A DNA stretch of 64,000 bases from Rhodotorula mucilaginosa (taxonomy: Eukaryota > Basidiomycota > Microbotryomycetes > Sporidiobolales > Sporidiobolaceae), in contig CP137873.1 of assembly GCA_034406715.1 (NCBI GenBank), positions 868,001 through 932,000 on the forward strand, read 5' to 3'. The number at the start of each line of letters is the position of its first letter. Positions within the stretch are counted from its first letter, which is position 1. This document shows, piece by piece, positions 42,562-53,040 of the stretch. A program made the position numbers and the translations under genes. Under the pieces are notes generated by a model. It did not search any database and was not told the DNA's origin. It saw only the letters and a program-made list of their open reading frames with translations.

Positions 42562-45152
42562 TCACAAGCCGAGACTGCGGTACAGTCTCCTCCTCTTGGC
42601 GTCCTCGCCCTCGTGACTCGCCCTCTCTTCCTCGTCGTCATTGTCGTTGTTGTCGTCACGAATGATCAAGTTCCCACGCGTTCTCGCTGCTGCAAGGGGA
42701 CGTTTGACGAACCCGCCGGTTCGACGCTTCGGGAGCAACGACGACGACGTGCCAGCCTTGTTATTGTTGTTTAGGGTGTTGAGGGTGTTACCTGTCGTGC
42801 CTGCGAGCGAGACGGGTCGGACAGAACGGACCGCCGCGCCGAGGACGATCGTTTCCCTTTTCGGTTGCGGGCGCTGCTGCCGCTGCTGAAACGGTGCACC
42901 AGTCGGGTAAACCGGAGAAGGAGAGACAGGTTCGACGCCGTTCCAAGCGCCGTCGTTGTCGTTTGGAGAAGGCGAAGACGACGACGACGACGCCGGCCCG
43001 TGAGCGTTCTTCTTCTTCTTCTTCTTCTGCCGAAACACTTCGAGCGGTTCGTCAGGCGTAAAATCGAGTCGGCTGCGTTTCTTCTTCGTTTGCAAACTCG
43101 AGCCGACGACACCGCCGCCGCCGGGACCGAAACCCGGCAGGTTGAACTTGGTGGTCGATACTTTTCGGATCGAAGAGCTCGGGGCAGCAGAGTAGACGTC
43201 GTCTTCGCGGACGGGTTCTCCGGATTCGAGCGCGGACCGATCTGGCATGGGCGTCGTCGTCGGGTCGAGGCATGGACCGTCGTCGTCGCGGCGACGAGAA
43301 AGAGAAAGAGGGAGGAGCCGCCGTCCCGAGTCGGTTTCAACTGCGGAGGCAGCAGAAGAAGAAGCGCTGGCGAGGGTAGAGGACGAAGAGCAGGAAAAGT
43401 TGCCGACGCGCTTGAAGCGATCGAGGCGTTTGCGCGTCTCGGGACTGATTCCCTCACGATATCCGCGCGTGGTCCGAAGCGAGTTCGACTCTGTCATCGT
43501 CGTCGTCGTCGTCGTCGTCGAAGATGAAGAAGGAGCTCTGCCGGAGGAGGAGGCAGGACCTGCAGTTGCAGTCGAGAACGAAGAAGAGGAGGGTGGTGCT
43601 TTGATAGCCTGCGGGAACAGGAGGTCGCCATCGCTGACTCTTGGGCGCTTCTGCTGCTGCTGCTGCGGTCGCGGGTTAACTGCGGAAGCGACCGCCAAGC
43701 TCCTCGTTGCGTCGTCTTCCTCTCCTTCATGCTCGGGAAAGCTCTGCTGCTGCTGCAACTTGAGGGGACGCTGCCTCCCAACGAGCGGGGACACGAAAGG
43801 CATATTCGTCGGCGGAGAAGGAGGACGACGGACTGCATCGGACTTGTTGAGCTTGGCCGTAGGCAGGCGCTTGTTGACGTTGACGGGCGCAGCAAAAGTC
43901 CCGGCGATGGCGGCCGAGCATCCTTCCTGCTCATCGCCACGATGGCGACGAGAAGGAGGAGGAGGAGGAAGGCAGGGCGAGTCATCAGCGTCGTGATCGT
44001 TGGCGTCTTCCTTGGTGGCGGTGGTAGGGGAAGCACAAGCTAGCTCGGAGGAGGAGGCGGAGCAAGGCAGCGTCGAGATCTTTGCCTGGTTCGACGGTAC
44101 CTTGTGCACGACTGCGGGGGAGACGGCGGCCACGATCGAATGAGCATGAAAACGTGGTAAGGATGGTGTCAAGAGAAGGAAAAATGAAGAGAGAGTGTGG
44201 CATTACCTCCTGTTCCTACGGGGTATGCTACGGGGTATGTGGCAGAAGCTGCTTGGGGCAGGCGATTTCTCGGCGGGGTGAGACTCGCGGCCGTAGTTCC
44301 GAGGGGATGCTGGACGCGAGCTGTGCTTTTCGTCGACGAGAGACCAGCTGCGGGAGAAGCCTGTTCGGATTCGGTCTCGGTTTCGGCGGCGGTGGCGATG
44401 GCAAGCACAGCTTTGTCGGGTGCAGCGAATGAGTTCGGAGGTCGACTGCTGCTGGAGCTCGAGAAGACGGTCGGACTGGACGTGGACATGGACGCGGGCC
44501 GGAACCTCGAGGACGAAATCAGCCTCGCCTTGCTGCTCGGGGTCTCCTCACGGCTCTGCTGTTGCGCGATCGGCGTCGCGCGGAGTGGGTACTTTGGCAG
44601 CGAAGCTTGTGAGTTGATCGGCGGGACTGCTTGCTTTGGCACAACTGCTGGAGGAGGAGGCGAACTGTCTTGCGTCTTCTTTTTGAGGGCAGCAGACTGA
44701 TGGGGAGGAGCAGGCGTCGTCGAGGCAGTCGGTTTGGCTTTCTTTGCAAAGGCAGAGGCTATAGGTGTCGTTGCAAGCTTCCTCTTCTCGGTGTTGGCGA
44801 GTGTCTCGGTCTCGGCAGCCGCCCTCTTGGTGAGAGCGTTCCTCTTTGCGAGGGTAAAGGGCGTCTCGACAAAGCGGAGGTGGGCTGGCTCGTCGACGAG
44901 GCCGATGTCGATCAGCTCGCTGGACCAGTTCCAGTCCCAGTCGCTGCCTTCAGCAGGAGGTGGGCGAGATGCAGCCGAGGGGGAGGAAGAGCCGTCGTCA
45001 TTAGAGTCGTCGTCGTCTGCGTTGCGGAGCGAGGTGGACCAGCCGTCGCGAGGCTTGTTGGCTCTAGCAGTGGCTAACACCATCCCCGGCCCGTGTATGG
45101 CGGTGGAGAATGGAGGATGTGGCGGCGAGAAGGAGAAAGGCGGGCGCCACAT
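42562..45152 (-). CDS. Large disordered nuclear-type protein, unrecognised
   Basis: Two large exons (about 45152-44200 and 44110-42562) give over 800 residues of low-complexity sequence: Ser/Pro/Ala/Thr runs, Gln and Asn tracts, poly-Thr and a poly-Lys run. More specific stretches are DWDWNWSSELIDIGLVDEPA with HLRFVETPFTLAKRNA near the N terminus, SPETRKRLDRFKRVGNFS in the middle, STTKFNLPGFGPGGGGV, and a basic C terminus ending DAKRRRLYRSLGL. Several bipartite Lys/Arg clusters suggest the nucleus. No known domain is visible. The SPETRKRLDRF element looks like a short conserved motif and may be the functional core. The start could be ATG 45152 or a later in-frame ATG at about 45084 (MVLATARANKPRDGW). 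Confidence 0.6.
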
Positions 45153-45223
45153 GTCGGCTCTCTTTTCTGCAGCTGGTTCAGAGTCTACAGTAGCCTCTCG
45201 GGACAGAGTCAGATCTGGGCAGC

Positions 45224-46891
45224 ATGCCGCTCAAGCTCTTGCCGCACAAGTCGTGGCACGTCTACAACCAGGAGAACGTTGCCCGCGTCAAGCGAGACGA
45301 AGCCCAAGCCGCTCTCGAACAGGAACAGCACGACGACCGCGCCTTCAGAGCCGACGCAGAAGCAAGACTCGACCGCCTCCGAAACAAACAGTCCAGGAAA
45401 CGGAGACGCAACGACGGCGACGACGACGACGACGCCGAACAGGCCTTGCAACGTCAACTCGCTGGCAAGGGGACTCGAGGCGATGACGACGAGGATCAAG
45501 GAGGATCGCACGCAAACGCCATCATAGTCAGACCCGAAGGATGGACCGCTTCCGGGAAGAAAGACAGCGACGCCACCGCCACCGCCGCCGCCTCGATGAC
45601 CACCAACGGCCACCTCAACTTTTGGGCCGAACTCGAAGCAGTGCGCACGCCTCTTCTTCCCGCCCGATTCAAGCGCCTTGTAGCTGATGACCTCGCCGAC
45701 CTCGGAAAACAGGGTGCGCAAGGCCCGACGACGACGACGCTCGAGAAACGCCTCGACAAGGTGCTCGCGCAAGAGCAGCCAGACTCGCTCACCAAAGTCT
45801 ACCTTGCCAAGAAGGGAGAGGGAGAACCGAGAGGTTGGTATGCCTCCCCGGACGGCAAGACGGACCGCGAGCGAAAAGAGCCCGTCGAAAAGACCCTCGA
45901 ACGAACGTGCGTCTTCTTTCTTTTTTCGTTGTCGTGTGCAGTTTCACCCCTCCGTACTTCCGTCCTTCTCGTCTCCATCCACCGTGCGAGATTGATCGCA
46001 CGCGCCGCCGCTGAAGAGACTTGCGAACTGACTGTCCCTCTCTTCCCGGTTGTCGTGCTCGATGACATGAACAGCTATCGCGACAACGAGTCGAAAAAGC
46101 TCGACGACCCCCTCGCCCTCATGAACTCGTACCTGCAACGTCGCCAAGACGTCAAAGAGGGCAAACCACTTTCCCTCCCAAGTCCTCGGCGCCGTGGCCC
46201 TTCGACGACGAGGGATCGGTACCTGGAACCGGTTGTTCGGCGGCGAGACGACGACGGCGGCCGGGATGGTTGGGACGACACGCCTCGCTCGTCGAGTTCG
46301 GAGTTCCGACAGAGGGGGGGCGTCTCGGACAAGTTTGAACCCGTCTTGCCGCGGTTACTCCCGCCCAAACATCGTCGTCAGCCTCTCCCTCCTCCTCCTG
46401 CTCTCCCTTCTGCGCCGATGTCATCATCATCCTCATCATTTTCGGCGGCACCGGCGGCAGTCTCCACGAATCCTCCTCCTCGAGGAGTCAAGAATGCCGA
46501 CGTCGACCCGGAAGAAGAAGCCTCACAGCGCGTCCGATCCGAACGAGCCCGCGCTGCCGCTCTCCTCGCTTCGCGACGTCGTGCCGCCCTCGCCTCCTCC
46601 TCCGCCACCGCGTCACCGATGATGAACAGTCCCGCGAGGAGTGAAGGCGGCACGACGGGAGGATGGGGCATGTATAATCGCGAGGAAGTCCTCGCTGCGG
46701 CCAATAATAGGAGCAGGAATGGTGCCGGAGCTGGTGGTGGCGGTGGGGCGGGTCGTCGGACTGATGAAGGCGGGCACGGGTACGGGCACGGTGCGGGTGG
46801 TGGTGGCGATGGACGGCGAGACTGGGGGGAGCGCAAAGAGCGGAGACAGGAAAGGGAGAGGAGGGAAAGCGGACGATGGGGGCGTCACTGA
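45224..46891 (+). CDS. LENG1-like protein with a CIR_N domain
   Basis: The first 40 residues (MPLKLLPHKSWHVYNQENVA then RVKRDEAQAALEQEQ) match the CIR_N domain found in CBF1-interacting corepressor and in human LENG1, a spliceosome-associated protein. Two exons (45224-45906 and 46075-46891) give 499 residues. The first continues with a charged coiled coil, a possible basic nuclear signal (NKQSRKRRRNDGD) and NGHLNFWAELEA. The splice joins EKTLERT to YRDNESKKLDDPLALMNSYL, the second LENG1-like block. The rest is disordered, Arg/Ser/Gly-rich and ends in a basic RE-rich tail. Although the frame stays open through the intron, the spliced join is more family-like. Probably a pre-mRNA splicing accessory factor. 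Confidence 0.8.
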   Translation: MPLKLLPHKSWHVYNQENVARVKRDEAQAALEQEQHDDRAFRADAEARLDRLRNKQSRKRRRNDGDDDDDAEQALQRQLAGKGTRGDDDEDQGGSHANAIIVRPEGWTASGKKDSDATATAAASMTTNGHLNFWAELEAVRTPLLPARFKRLVADDLADLGKQGAQGPTTTTLEKRLDKVLAQEQPDSLTKVYLAKKGEGEPRGWYASPDGKTDRERKEPVEKTLERTCVFFLFSLSCAVSPLRTSVLLVSIHRARLIARAAAEETCELTVPLFPVVVLDDMNSYRDNESKKLDDPLALMNSYLQRRQDVKEGKPLSLPSPRRRGPSTTRDRYLEPVVRRRDDDGGRDGWDDTPRSSSSEFRQRGGVSDKFEPVLPRLLPPKHRRQPLPPPPALPSAPMSSSSSSFSAAPAAVSTNPPPRGVKNADVDPEEEASQRVRSERARAAALLASRRRAALASSSATASPMMNSPARSEGGTTGGWGMYNREEVLAAANNRSRNGAGAGGGGGAGRRTDEGGHGYGHGAGGGGDGRRDWGERKERRQERERRESGRWGRH

Positions 46892-47488
46892 TTTTGAGTA
46901 CGCCTCGTGTTGTTGGCTTCTGCTCACACACGCTCACGTCTACCTTCCGAACAAGTCAGAAGTTTGAAGATGCGGAAAAGAGAAGAGAGAGTCAGAAGAG
47001 AATGAAAGTGATACAAAGTGGTCGGAGGTGGTGTCCCGGCGCGTGCTCATCCTCATCCTCATCCTCGAGCGGCGCCGGATCCGACATGAATGACTCCTAC
47101 GGCATATTCGCGAGAGAGTTGAAGAATAAAGGCAAGGCCGGATTGAAAGAACCTGAAGTGAAGGAGCGAGGGAGGAAGGAAGGAAGGAAGGAAGGAAGGA
47201 AGGAAGGAAGGAAGGAAGGAAGGAAGGAAGGAAGGACCGAATCGAGCAATAAAGACGAAACCGTGAAACCTGTGGAACCCGGAATGGAAACGAGAGAACC
47301 CAAGTCGAGAGATGAGCAGAGGGGGTAGCGTGGAAAGGGGCGACGACGACAAGAAATGGTGGCGGATGGGCAGTCAGCCCTGACCCTCGCAAACGCCCGC
47401 CCGCAGGTGGTAAAAAATGCCGAGGTGATATTCATTGTCCCGCCGACGAGAAATGCGAATCGAAAGAATCTTGTTGCGCGCGAGGATT
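46892..47488. other. Intergenic between convergent genes, with microsatellite
   Basis: This holds 3' flanks of the LENG1-like gene and of the palmitoyltransferase subunit gene. It contains a (GGAA)n tract at 47174-47236 and a CATCCT run near 47046. No gene was seen. Confidence 0.55.
47174..47236. repeat. (GGAA)n microsatellite, about 16 units
   Basis: About 63 nt of nearly perfect GGAA/AAGG tetranucleotide repeat lie in a 3' intergenic region. This is a likely length-variable locus. Confidence 0.95.
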
Positions 47489-48405
47489 TTAAGCATCGAC
47501 GCCCGAGATGTACCACTGCGCGCGCTTGACCATGGTCGAGACGTGCGCGGGCAAGTAGGCGAGGGCGCAAAAGACGGCGAACAGCGCGACGAGGATGATC
47601 GAGTCTGTTTCGGGGGAGAGTGAGAGGTGAGACGAGTGTCAACATTTCTCGAGCATAGGAGCACTGCTTCTTGAGCAGTTACTTACGGTAAAGGACCGTT
47701 TCCCACTGTTTCATTTTTGCGCGAGCGCAGGGGAATAAAGCGCGGATCAGCACAACATGCGCGCGCGCGAATCCTGGAAGCCGTAGAACTCGACCAGCTC
47801 CTCACCGTTTCGAGCATTTCGATGACGCTGACGCCTCCGTACCAGACCTTCCACCGTTGCAAGGCGGGCATCTTGCCCTTGGGACCGGCCCAGACTTTGG
47901 TCTGCCGGCCTCCTCCTGACTGCTGCTGCTGGGAAGAGGGCATCGCGGCGGAGGAAGCGTTTCGTCGAGAGGGGGCCATGCTGCCGTTATAGCTAGTGTT
48001 GTTGGAGGTGGAGGACAGGATGGGGTTGGGGCTGGTCTTGCTTTCGGCGAGGAGGACGAGAGCACCTGGCGGGATCGGAGTGGTGTGGAATGTGTAGGCC
48101 GATGATCCGGACCGACGAGGGGGCGCTACTGCTACTGCTGCTGCTGCTGGTGCGGGGTGATCGAATTCGAACGACGAGGTGGAAGACAGGGTCGAAGCCG
48201 TGTCGGTGTCGATCTCGTTCGCGTGCTGCTTCGACGAGGACGAAGAGACCGGCGCAAAGAGGGACCCGAGTTGTGCGGCACTGGTCCACGCCGAGGAACG
48301 CAAGACTGGACCTTGGTCGCTGGTGAACGAGACTTTGCCTTTCGGCTGCGGCCTTTCGGGCTGCTGAGAAAGAGGGGAGGAGGATGCGGAGGACCGTCGG
48401 GGCAT
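47489..48405 (-). CDS. Small subunit of serine palmitoyltransferase, long N-terminal extension
   Basis: ssSPT proteins activate the Lcb1/Lcb2 enzyme that starts sphingolipid synthesis in the ER. The C-terminal 85 residues match the family: PALQRWKVWYGGVSVIEMLE, the M-L-E-x-W-E junction (splice ends in MLET, next exon WETVLYHS), the membrane helix IILVALFAVFCALAYLPAHV and the end KRAQWYISGVDA. Two introns flank a small middle exon. The frame is open far upstream. ATG 48405 (MPRRSSASSSPLSQQ) would add about 140 disordered Ser/Pro/Ala-rich residues. ATG 47979 (MAPSRRNASSAAMPSSQQQQ) would give a protein nearer the usual 70-110 residues. The Ser-rich part looks protein-like rather than random, so the longer form is plausible but unproven. 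Confidence 0.75.
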
Positions 48406-48940
48406 GTTCTGACGCTCCTTGGGGAGCGTTGTTTGATCACAGAGGGCGATAGATCCTGAGCTGGGTTGGATCTGACTGGCGAGCGAGGTGGTTTCGAATT
48501 CGTTCGCCGGACCGATCGGTGGTCCGAGTTCTGTTCCGAGCGTCAGGCGGGCTGGGCCGAACGCGATTGCAAGAGGACTCGGCGCTTCGCTAGTGATTCT
48601 GCGCTCTAGTATGATGGAAGGCGTCGAGCCGGGAGAGACGGCCAGTGACACGGTCGGGGAGACGGAGACGCGGGCGGAGCGAGCGGGTCTCGTCAATTCC
48701 AACGTCGGCGACGACGAGTACGGGATTAGCTTGCGCACCTTGAACTCGCCCTGGCTATGTCCCTGTCCTCGCTGTACTCGTGCAAGAGCGTCTCCGAGTT
48801 GATCGCGTGCGCGGGCAGCTCGAACAACGGCGGAGATAAGCGGGGACCGAGCGAAACCCCGGCCCCGCGTCGTTCCGCGCCAACGCGCGACGAGTTGTTT
48901 GGACTTCTACTCGAGTCGATCTAATCTTGCGCCGTCCACG
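48406..48940. other. Divergent promoter region of ssSPT gene and NNF1
   Basis: The minus-strand frame of the ssSPT gene stays open through most of this region (to about 48895) without an ATG after 48405, so further 5' exons or chance GC-rich openness are both possible. No other gene was seen. Confidence 0.45.
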
Positions 48941-50135
48941 ATGGCAGACGCGCCCATAGCTGCTCCGTCTCTGCCAGCAGAAGCAGCCCCACCACCAGCA
49001 GCGACGGCGACGATCCCGCTCGGGCGACGGGCGAAACTGACGCAGGATGCCCTCTTTGTCGCGTCCAACAAGGTCATCAAGGTCCTCGAGTAAGCCACAG
49101 GGGCGGGCTATAGAACCGAACTGAACTGAACTGACGGAAGCCTCCTCGCAGCGACAAGGCTATGAGGCAATGCTTCCCTCCCGACTGGGACGAGCAGTAC
49201 CCCGACCTCATCCCGGGGCTCAGGGAAATGGTCGTCGCAACTTACAAAGAGGGCATTCCGGTGCGCGTCCGCCGTCCTTCGAGTCTTGTGCCAATCGCAC
49301 TGACGCCCTGTTGTTCCGGTACGACAGCTCGCCTGGAACGACCTCGCCCAGAGTGCAGACTTTGTCTCGAAAGCGAACGAACTCGACAGGTTACTCGAAG
49401 AAGCGAAGCAGCGACAAGCGAGAGGGGAACCGCCCCGAAACGCTTACGAGTGCGTGCCCCTTTCCGTTCCATGCTGCTGCTGCGGTCGCGATGGAGACAT
49501 CAGACGAGGTAGCCCCGGCTGACCTTTTGTCCTTGTCCGTCGTCGCTCGGAACGGACGCACAGGATCGGACTCGACGCGACCGTCACGACGCCAAGTGCG
49601 ACCACCCCCCGCGTCCAGAACGCCATCACCCTCCTCCGTCAAAAACGTCTCGCCGTGCGTCTTTTCTCTCGGGAAAAAGCTCCCCATTTCTTTTCCTCCT
49701 CGCCCAGCTTCTTCTTCTTACAACCGCCTCGGACCAGGGAGACTAAGCATTGACGCAAGATTTTTCTTCGGTGGCGATGGGAAAACAGCTCGCAGAGCAG
49801 AACCAGTCGACTTACGAACGGATCGCAACCCTCTCCCGGACCGTCGCGTCCGTCGAACGCCAAAACGACGAAATTTTAAAGCATTTCACACAGGTGTGTC
49901 TGCGTTCCGGTTATCGTTTCGGGACTGTCTTTTTTTTTCTCTCCTTCCTGGTATCTGCCCTCCTCGCCTCCTTTGCTGACGAGGAAACGTATCTGCTGCG
50001 TCTTCTCCGTCGACGAACGAACGCAACCAACAGAGCGTCGCCGCCCTCCGAGAAGTCGACAACGACTCGTCCCTCGCCGCGTTACAGGATGAGCTCGTCA
50101 AGGTCGTCGGACCGACTCTCGCTTCTACGTCCTAA
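48941..50135 (+). CDS. NNF1: Kinetochore MIND complex subunit Nnf1
   Basis: Nnf1 (PMF1 in human) is part of the Mis12/MIND complex linking the inner kinetochore to Ndc80. ATG 48941 opens a Pro/Ala-rich leader, then IPLGRRAKLTQDALFVASNK. The next exons join as VIKVLE-DKAMRQCFPPDWDE, the conserved C-F-P core, and LREMVVATYKEGIP-LAWNDL. KANELDRLLEEAKQRQ follows, the L-N-E-L-D-like signature. A C-terminal coiled coil runs through MGKQLAEQNQSTYERIATLS, RTVASVERQNDEILKHFTQ and VAALREVDNDSSLAALQDEL. About five introns are present, two of them with long pyrimidine tracts. The length and helical pattern fit the family. Confidence 0.82.
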
Positions 50136-50654
50136 ATGTCGAGTTCGTCGGCCCCCGGGCTTCCTTGTGGCATCCAGACCACCCCTCTCTCAACCTTGTT
50201 GTGTCACGTTATTTTGTGGGGGGGGGGGGGGGGGTTCTCTATCTGTCAAAGCTCCCATATCGTCATGTTGTTCTTTACCAAACTGTCTGTGTATTTGAAA
50301 TGCAGAAAGAAAGCAGGATCATCCGGTCCTGCGGTGGCTCAGACCCTGCGGTCATCGGACACGAGGGGCCTTGAGATGGACCAAGAAGGAGCTGGTTACG
50401 GTGCAGACGGATGTGCAAGCACGTGGCCATATAAAGTGATTGCAAGAGAGAGAGCAAAAAAAAGACAGGGCTGGGCAGTAAGCGACGGGGGCGTGATCCA
50501 TCAATGAGAGGTATTTCAACAAAGCGAGGGAGAGAAAGAACGGTCTGGGGGTATATGTGCAGGTGTGCGAGCGAAACAATTGCAAGGACGGGGTCGTGAG
50601 AAAGCGGTGGCCGGGGTAGTCCAGCGACTCGGGGTTTGAGAAGTAGACGGGAAT
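50136..50654. other. Intergenic between convergent genes
   Basis: Low GC for this window. It contains a 17-nt G homopolymer (50218-50234) just after NNF1. No coding block was found. Confidence 0.55.
50218..50234 (+). repeat. 17-nt G homopolymer
   Basis: An uninterrupted run of 17 G on the plus strand, about 85 nt past the NNF1 stop. In the mRNA it could form a G-quadruplex-like structure; it is also a place where sequencing length errors are common. Confidence 0.9.
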
Positions 50655-52605
50655 TTAGAGCGCCTCGATCTGCTGCAAGAGGAACAGCTTCTCGTCCTGT
50701 GCGCAGGGATGAAGCAACGTTACGAGTCGGTCAGGCACATTCCCGAGGGGTATGCAGCTAGGACGGACCACGCCCGTGTTCAAAAGCACGCACATTGAAC
50801 TGCTCGTCGTCGCGGTCGTTGTGGAAGTTGCGCAAGAAGGCGACTAGCTTGTCCTTGTTGCGGCGCAGGATCGCTTCGATCTGGGGCGGCTTTTTCGGGT
50901 TGGCGACAAAGATCTGTTTGTTTTCGTGTGTGTGTGTGTACGTATGCGGAGTGAGGGGTTTTGAAAGAGCGAGCGGGCGGACGGGGTGGACGGGGGAACG
51001 GTGGGGAAACGATGCTCGAGTAGGTCAGTTCCTTTTTCGCGCTCTCTCTTTGTGAAGCATGCGAGTGAGCACACGTTGGTGCCGTAGTCCAGTGGAAGGG
51101 AAGGAAGCACACCCACCTTGAAGACATGGAACGCCTCGAACTGGATATTCTTGCTCCGGTCCTTGAGCAGGTTCATCATGACTTTGAGGTTCTCCTCGTT
51201 GGCAATGTACCGAGTCATGACTTTAAAGTTTGTCCGATCGAGCAGGATCTCGCCGAGGAGTTTGAGCGATTGCCGCTTTGTGACATAGTTGGACGATTGG
51301 ACCAGGAGCGAGTATTGCGAGAAGAACTGCAGGCAGGAGCAGTGGTCCGAAGGAACCGCATGAGCGAGTGCGCATCTCCTACCGAGTTTGGAAGGAAGTG
51401 TACGCGGGGGCGGGACTCACGCGATCGTAATTCTCGTCAAGATATTCCGCCACCATCGGTTTATGCCGGGTCAACGTTTCCTGCCGGAGCGATTTCGGAC
51501 GTTAGCAGAAGATTCAAGCTGGGGCAAGTGGTTGGCGGTGAGCGCACTCGGAAGTTGGCTTGTGCGTCGCAGGCAATCCCGAACGTCGTCTGTTCGATGT
51601 AGTCGATAAAGTTGTAGAACCTGCCAACGCGACGCGCTCGATTTAGTCAGTCACCCCCTCCCGCCGACTTTTGGCTTCCTTTGCTAGCGCGGCTTCGGAG
51701 ACGACTGCAAAGGGACTCACTTGTCAGAGTAGAGGAGGATCTGCGCGAGCGGTTCGTGCCGGAGCATGGCTCGCAGGATCATGCCCGTGTTGAGCGCGAC
51801 GTCGGCGTTCTCGTACCTGCCCGCATTTCTCTCCGTGTCAGACCTTTTCCCCTGGTTGCGTCGTCTTTGCATGGGAGGAGGCTACGCACCCCTGGAGCGC
51901 AGCAAAGATGGTTTCTTCCTTTGCGCTCAAGTGTTCGACTGTCGGCCATCGAATCCCGATTTGTCGTCGGAGCAGGTTGTTGAAGATCTGCGAGACGTCC
52001 TTGCGTGCCTGTGTGCAGACCAACTTTGCGTGTCAGGAGGAGTAGGGCACTATCCCGAACGACGCAAAGAGCGCACCTCGAACTCGAACCGCCAGATGTC
52101 CTGCACGAGCAGTTGCAGCAGGTCATTCGCGTAGACCTCTTGCGAGAGCTGAGCAATGATCTCCGGTTGAGGCTCGTTCTCTGCACCACCAGAGAGAAGA
52201 AGTTAGCCATCAGAGTCTCGAGGAGAGTCTCCTGGGAAGAGGATGCCTCACCTCCGTCGCCGTAGAGGAGGACTTTCATCTGGAAGAGGTATTTCGACAC
52301 ATCTTCGCTCGCCTGCAGAGGGATGGGCATTCTAGTCAGCATTGTGAGCCTTTGTGTAGAGGCCTGGGTGTCCTCCAGCAAGTGTGTAGGCGCCGAGAGA
52401 GACGTCCCTCCGTCCCCCACACGAGAGGAGCGGCGGCACTGCAGCAGCACCACGAGGGCTTCTGGGGAGAGCAAGGACTCACTTTTCGCTTCTGTTCTGG
52501 ACCGGTTTGCGAGCTCTCGAGCCGGAGGACGGCGTCCTTGAGCGCCCTGACGAGATCCGGCGGCTGCTTCGTCTTGCTGCCGGATCCTCGACTGAAAAAG
52601 TTCAT
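50655..52605 (-). CDS. HYM1: Mo25/Hym1 scaffold protein of the RAM/MOR kinase network
   Basis: Mo25-like scaffold (CAB39 in human) that supports the GCK-family kinase of the morphogenesis (RAM/MOR) pathway controlling polarity and cell separation. The N terminus [20 protein letters not shown] matches the family's MxFF start. The helical repeats include [22 protein letters not shown] with the next exon [80 protein letters not shown] and [20 protein letters not shown]. The end [11 protein letters not shown] is also typical. About nine introns are present, several under 70 nt. All conserved blocks are in order, so the gene looks intact. Confidence 0.93.
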
Positions 52606-53040
52606 CCGTTGGGTGTTTCGGCTCGGTTCGGTTGGGCTCTGCGGCGAGTCTTCTGAGTGTTCGTGCTTGGTCGCCGTCGAGGCAGTTCGCCACCAGCGGT
52701 TCCCGAGAGGGTCGAGCGGATGCAGACGTTGAGGGACGACGATGAGACGCGAGAGAGGCAGAGGCAGACGTGCACCCGGTTCTGGCGAGTTACACTAGAG
52801 TCGGGACAGAGGTAGCAAGCGACTCGGTCTCGGTATCGCCCACCAGTAGGCGCAGAAGGATACAGATGCAGGGGGTTGAAGCACTCTCGGCGAACATTTC
52901 AGCCAACTCGATTACGGACGAGGGCTGAGCACTCCTTTGCGCGTGAAGAATTGGTATTCGTGCATTACCACATCACTTCAAGATGCTGGATGATGAGGAT
53001 GATGATAAGAGGTGGGGGGCGCATTAAAGTCAAGCCCCGT
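52606..53040. other. Intergenic, HYM1 promoter and SKT5 3' flank
   Basis: Both neighbours are on the minus strand. A GATGAT-rich stretch occurs near 52985-53005. No gene was seen. Confidence 0.55.

Noticed and set aside
48406-48895. Open minus-strand frame extending the ssSPT gene further upstream
   Set aside because: It has no ATG and no family match. Chance openness is the simpler reading, though further 5' exons cannot be excluded.
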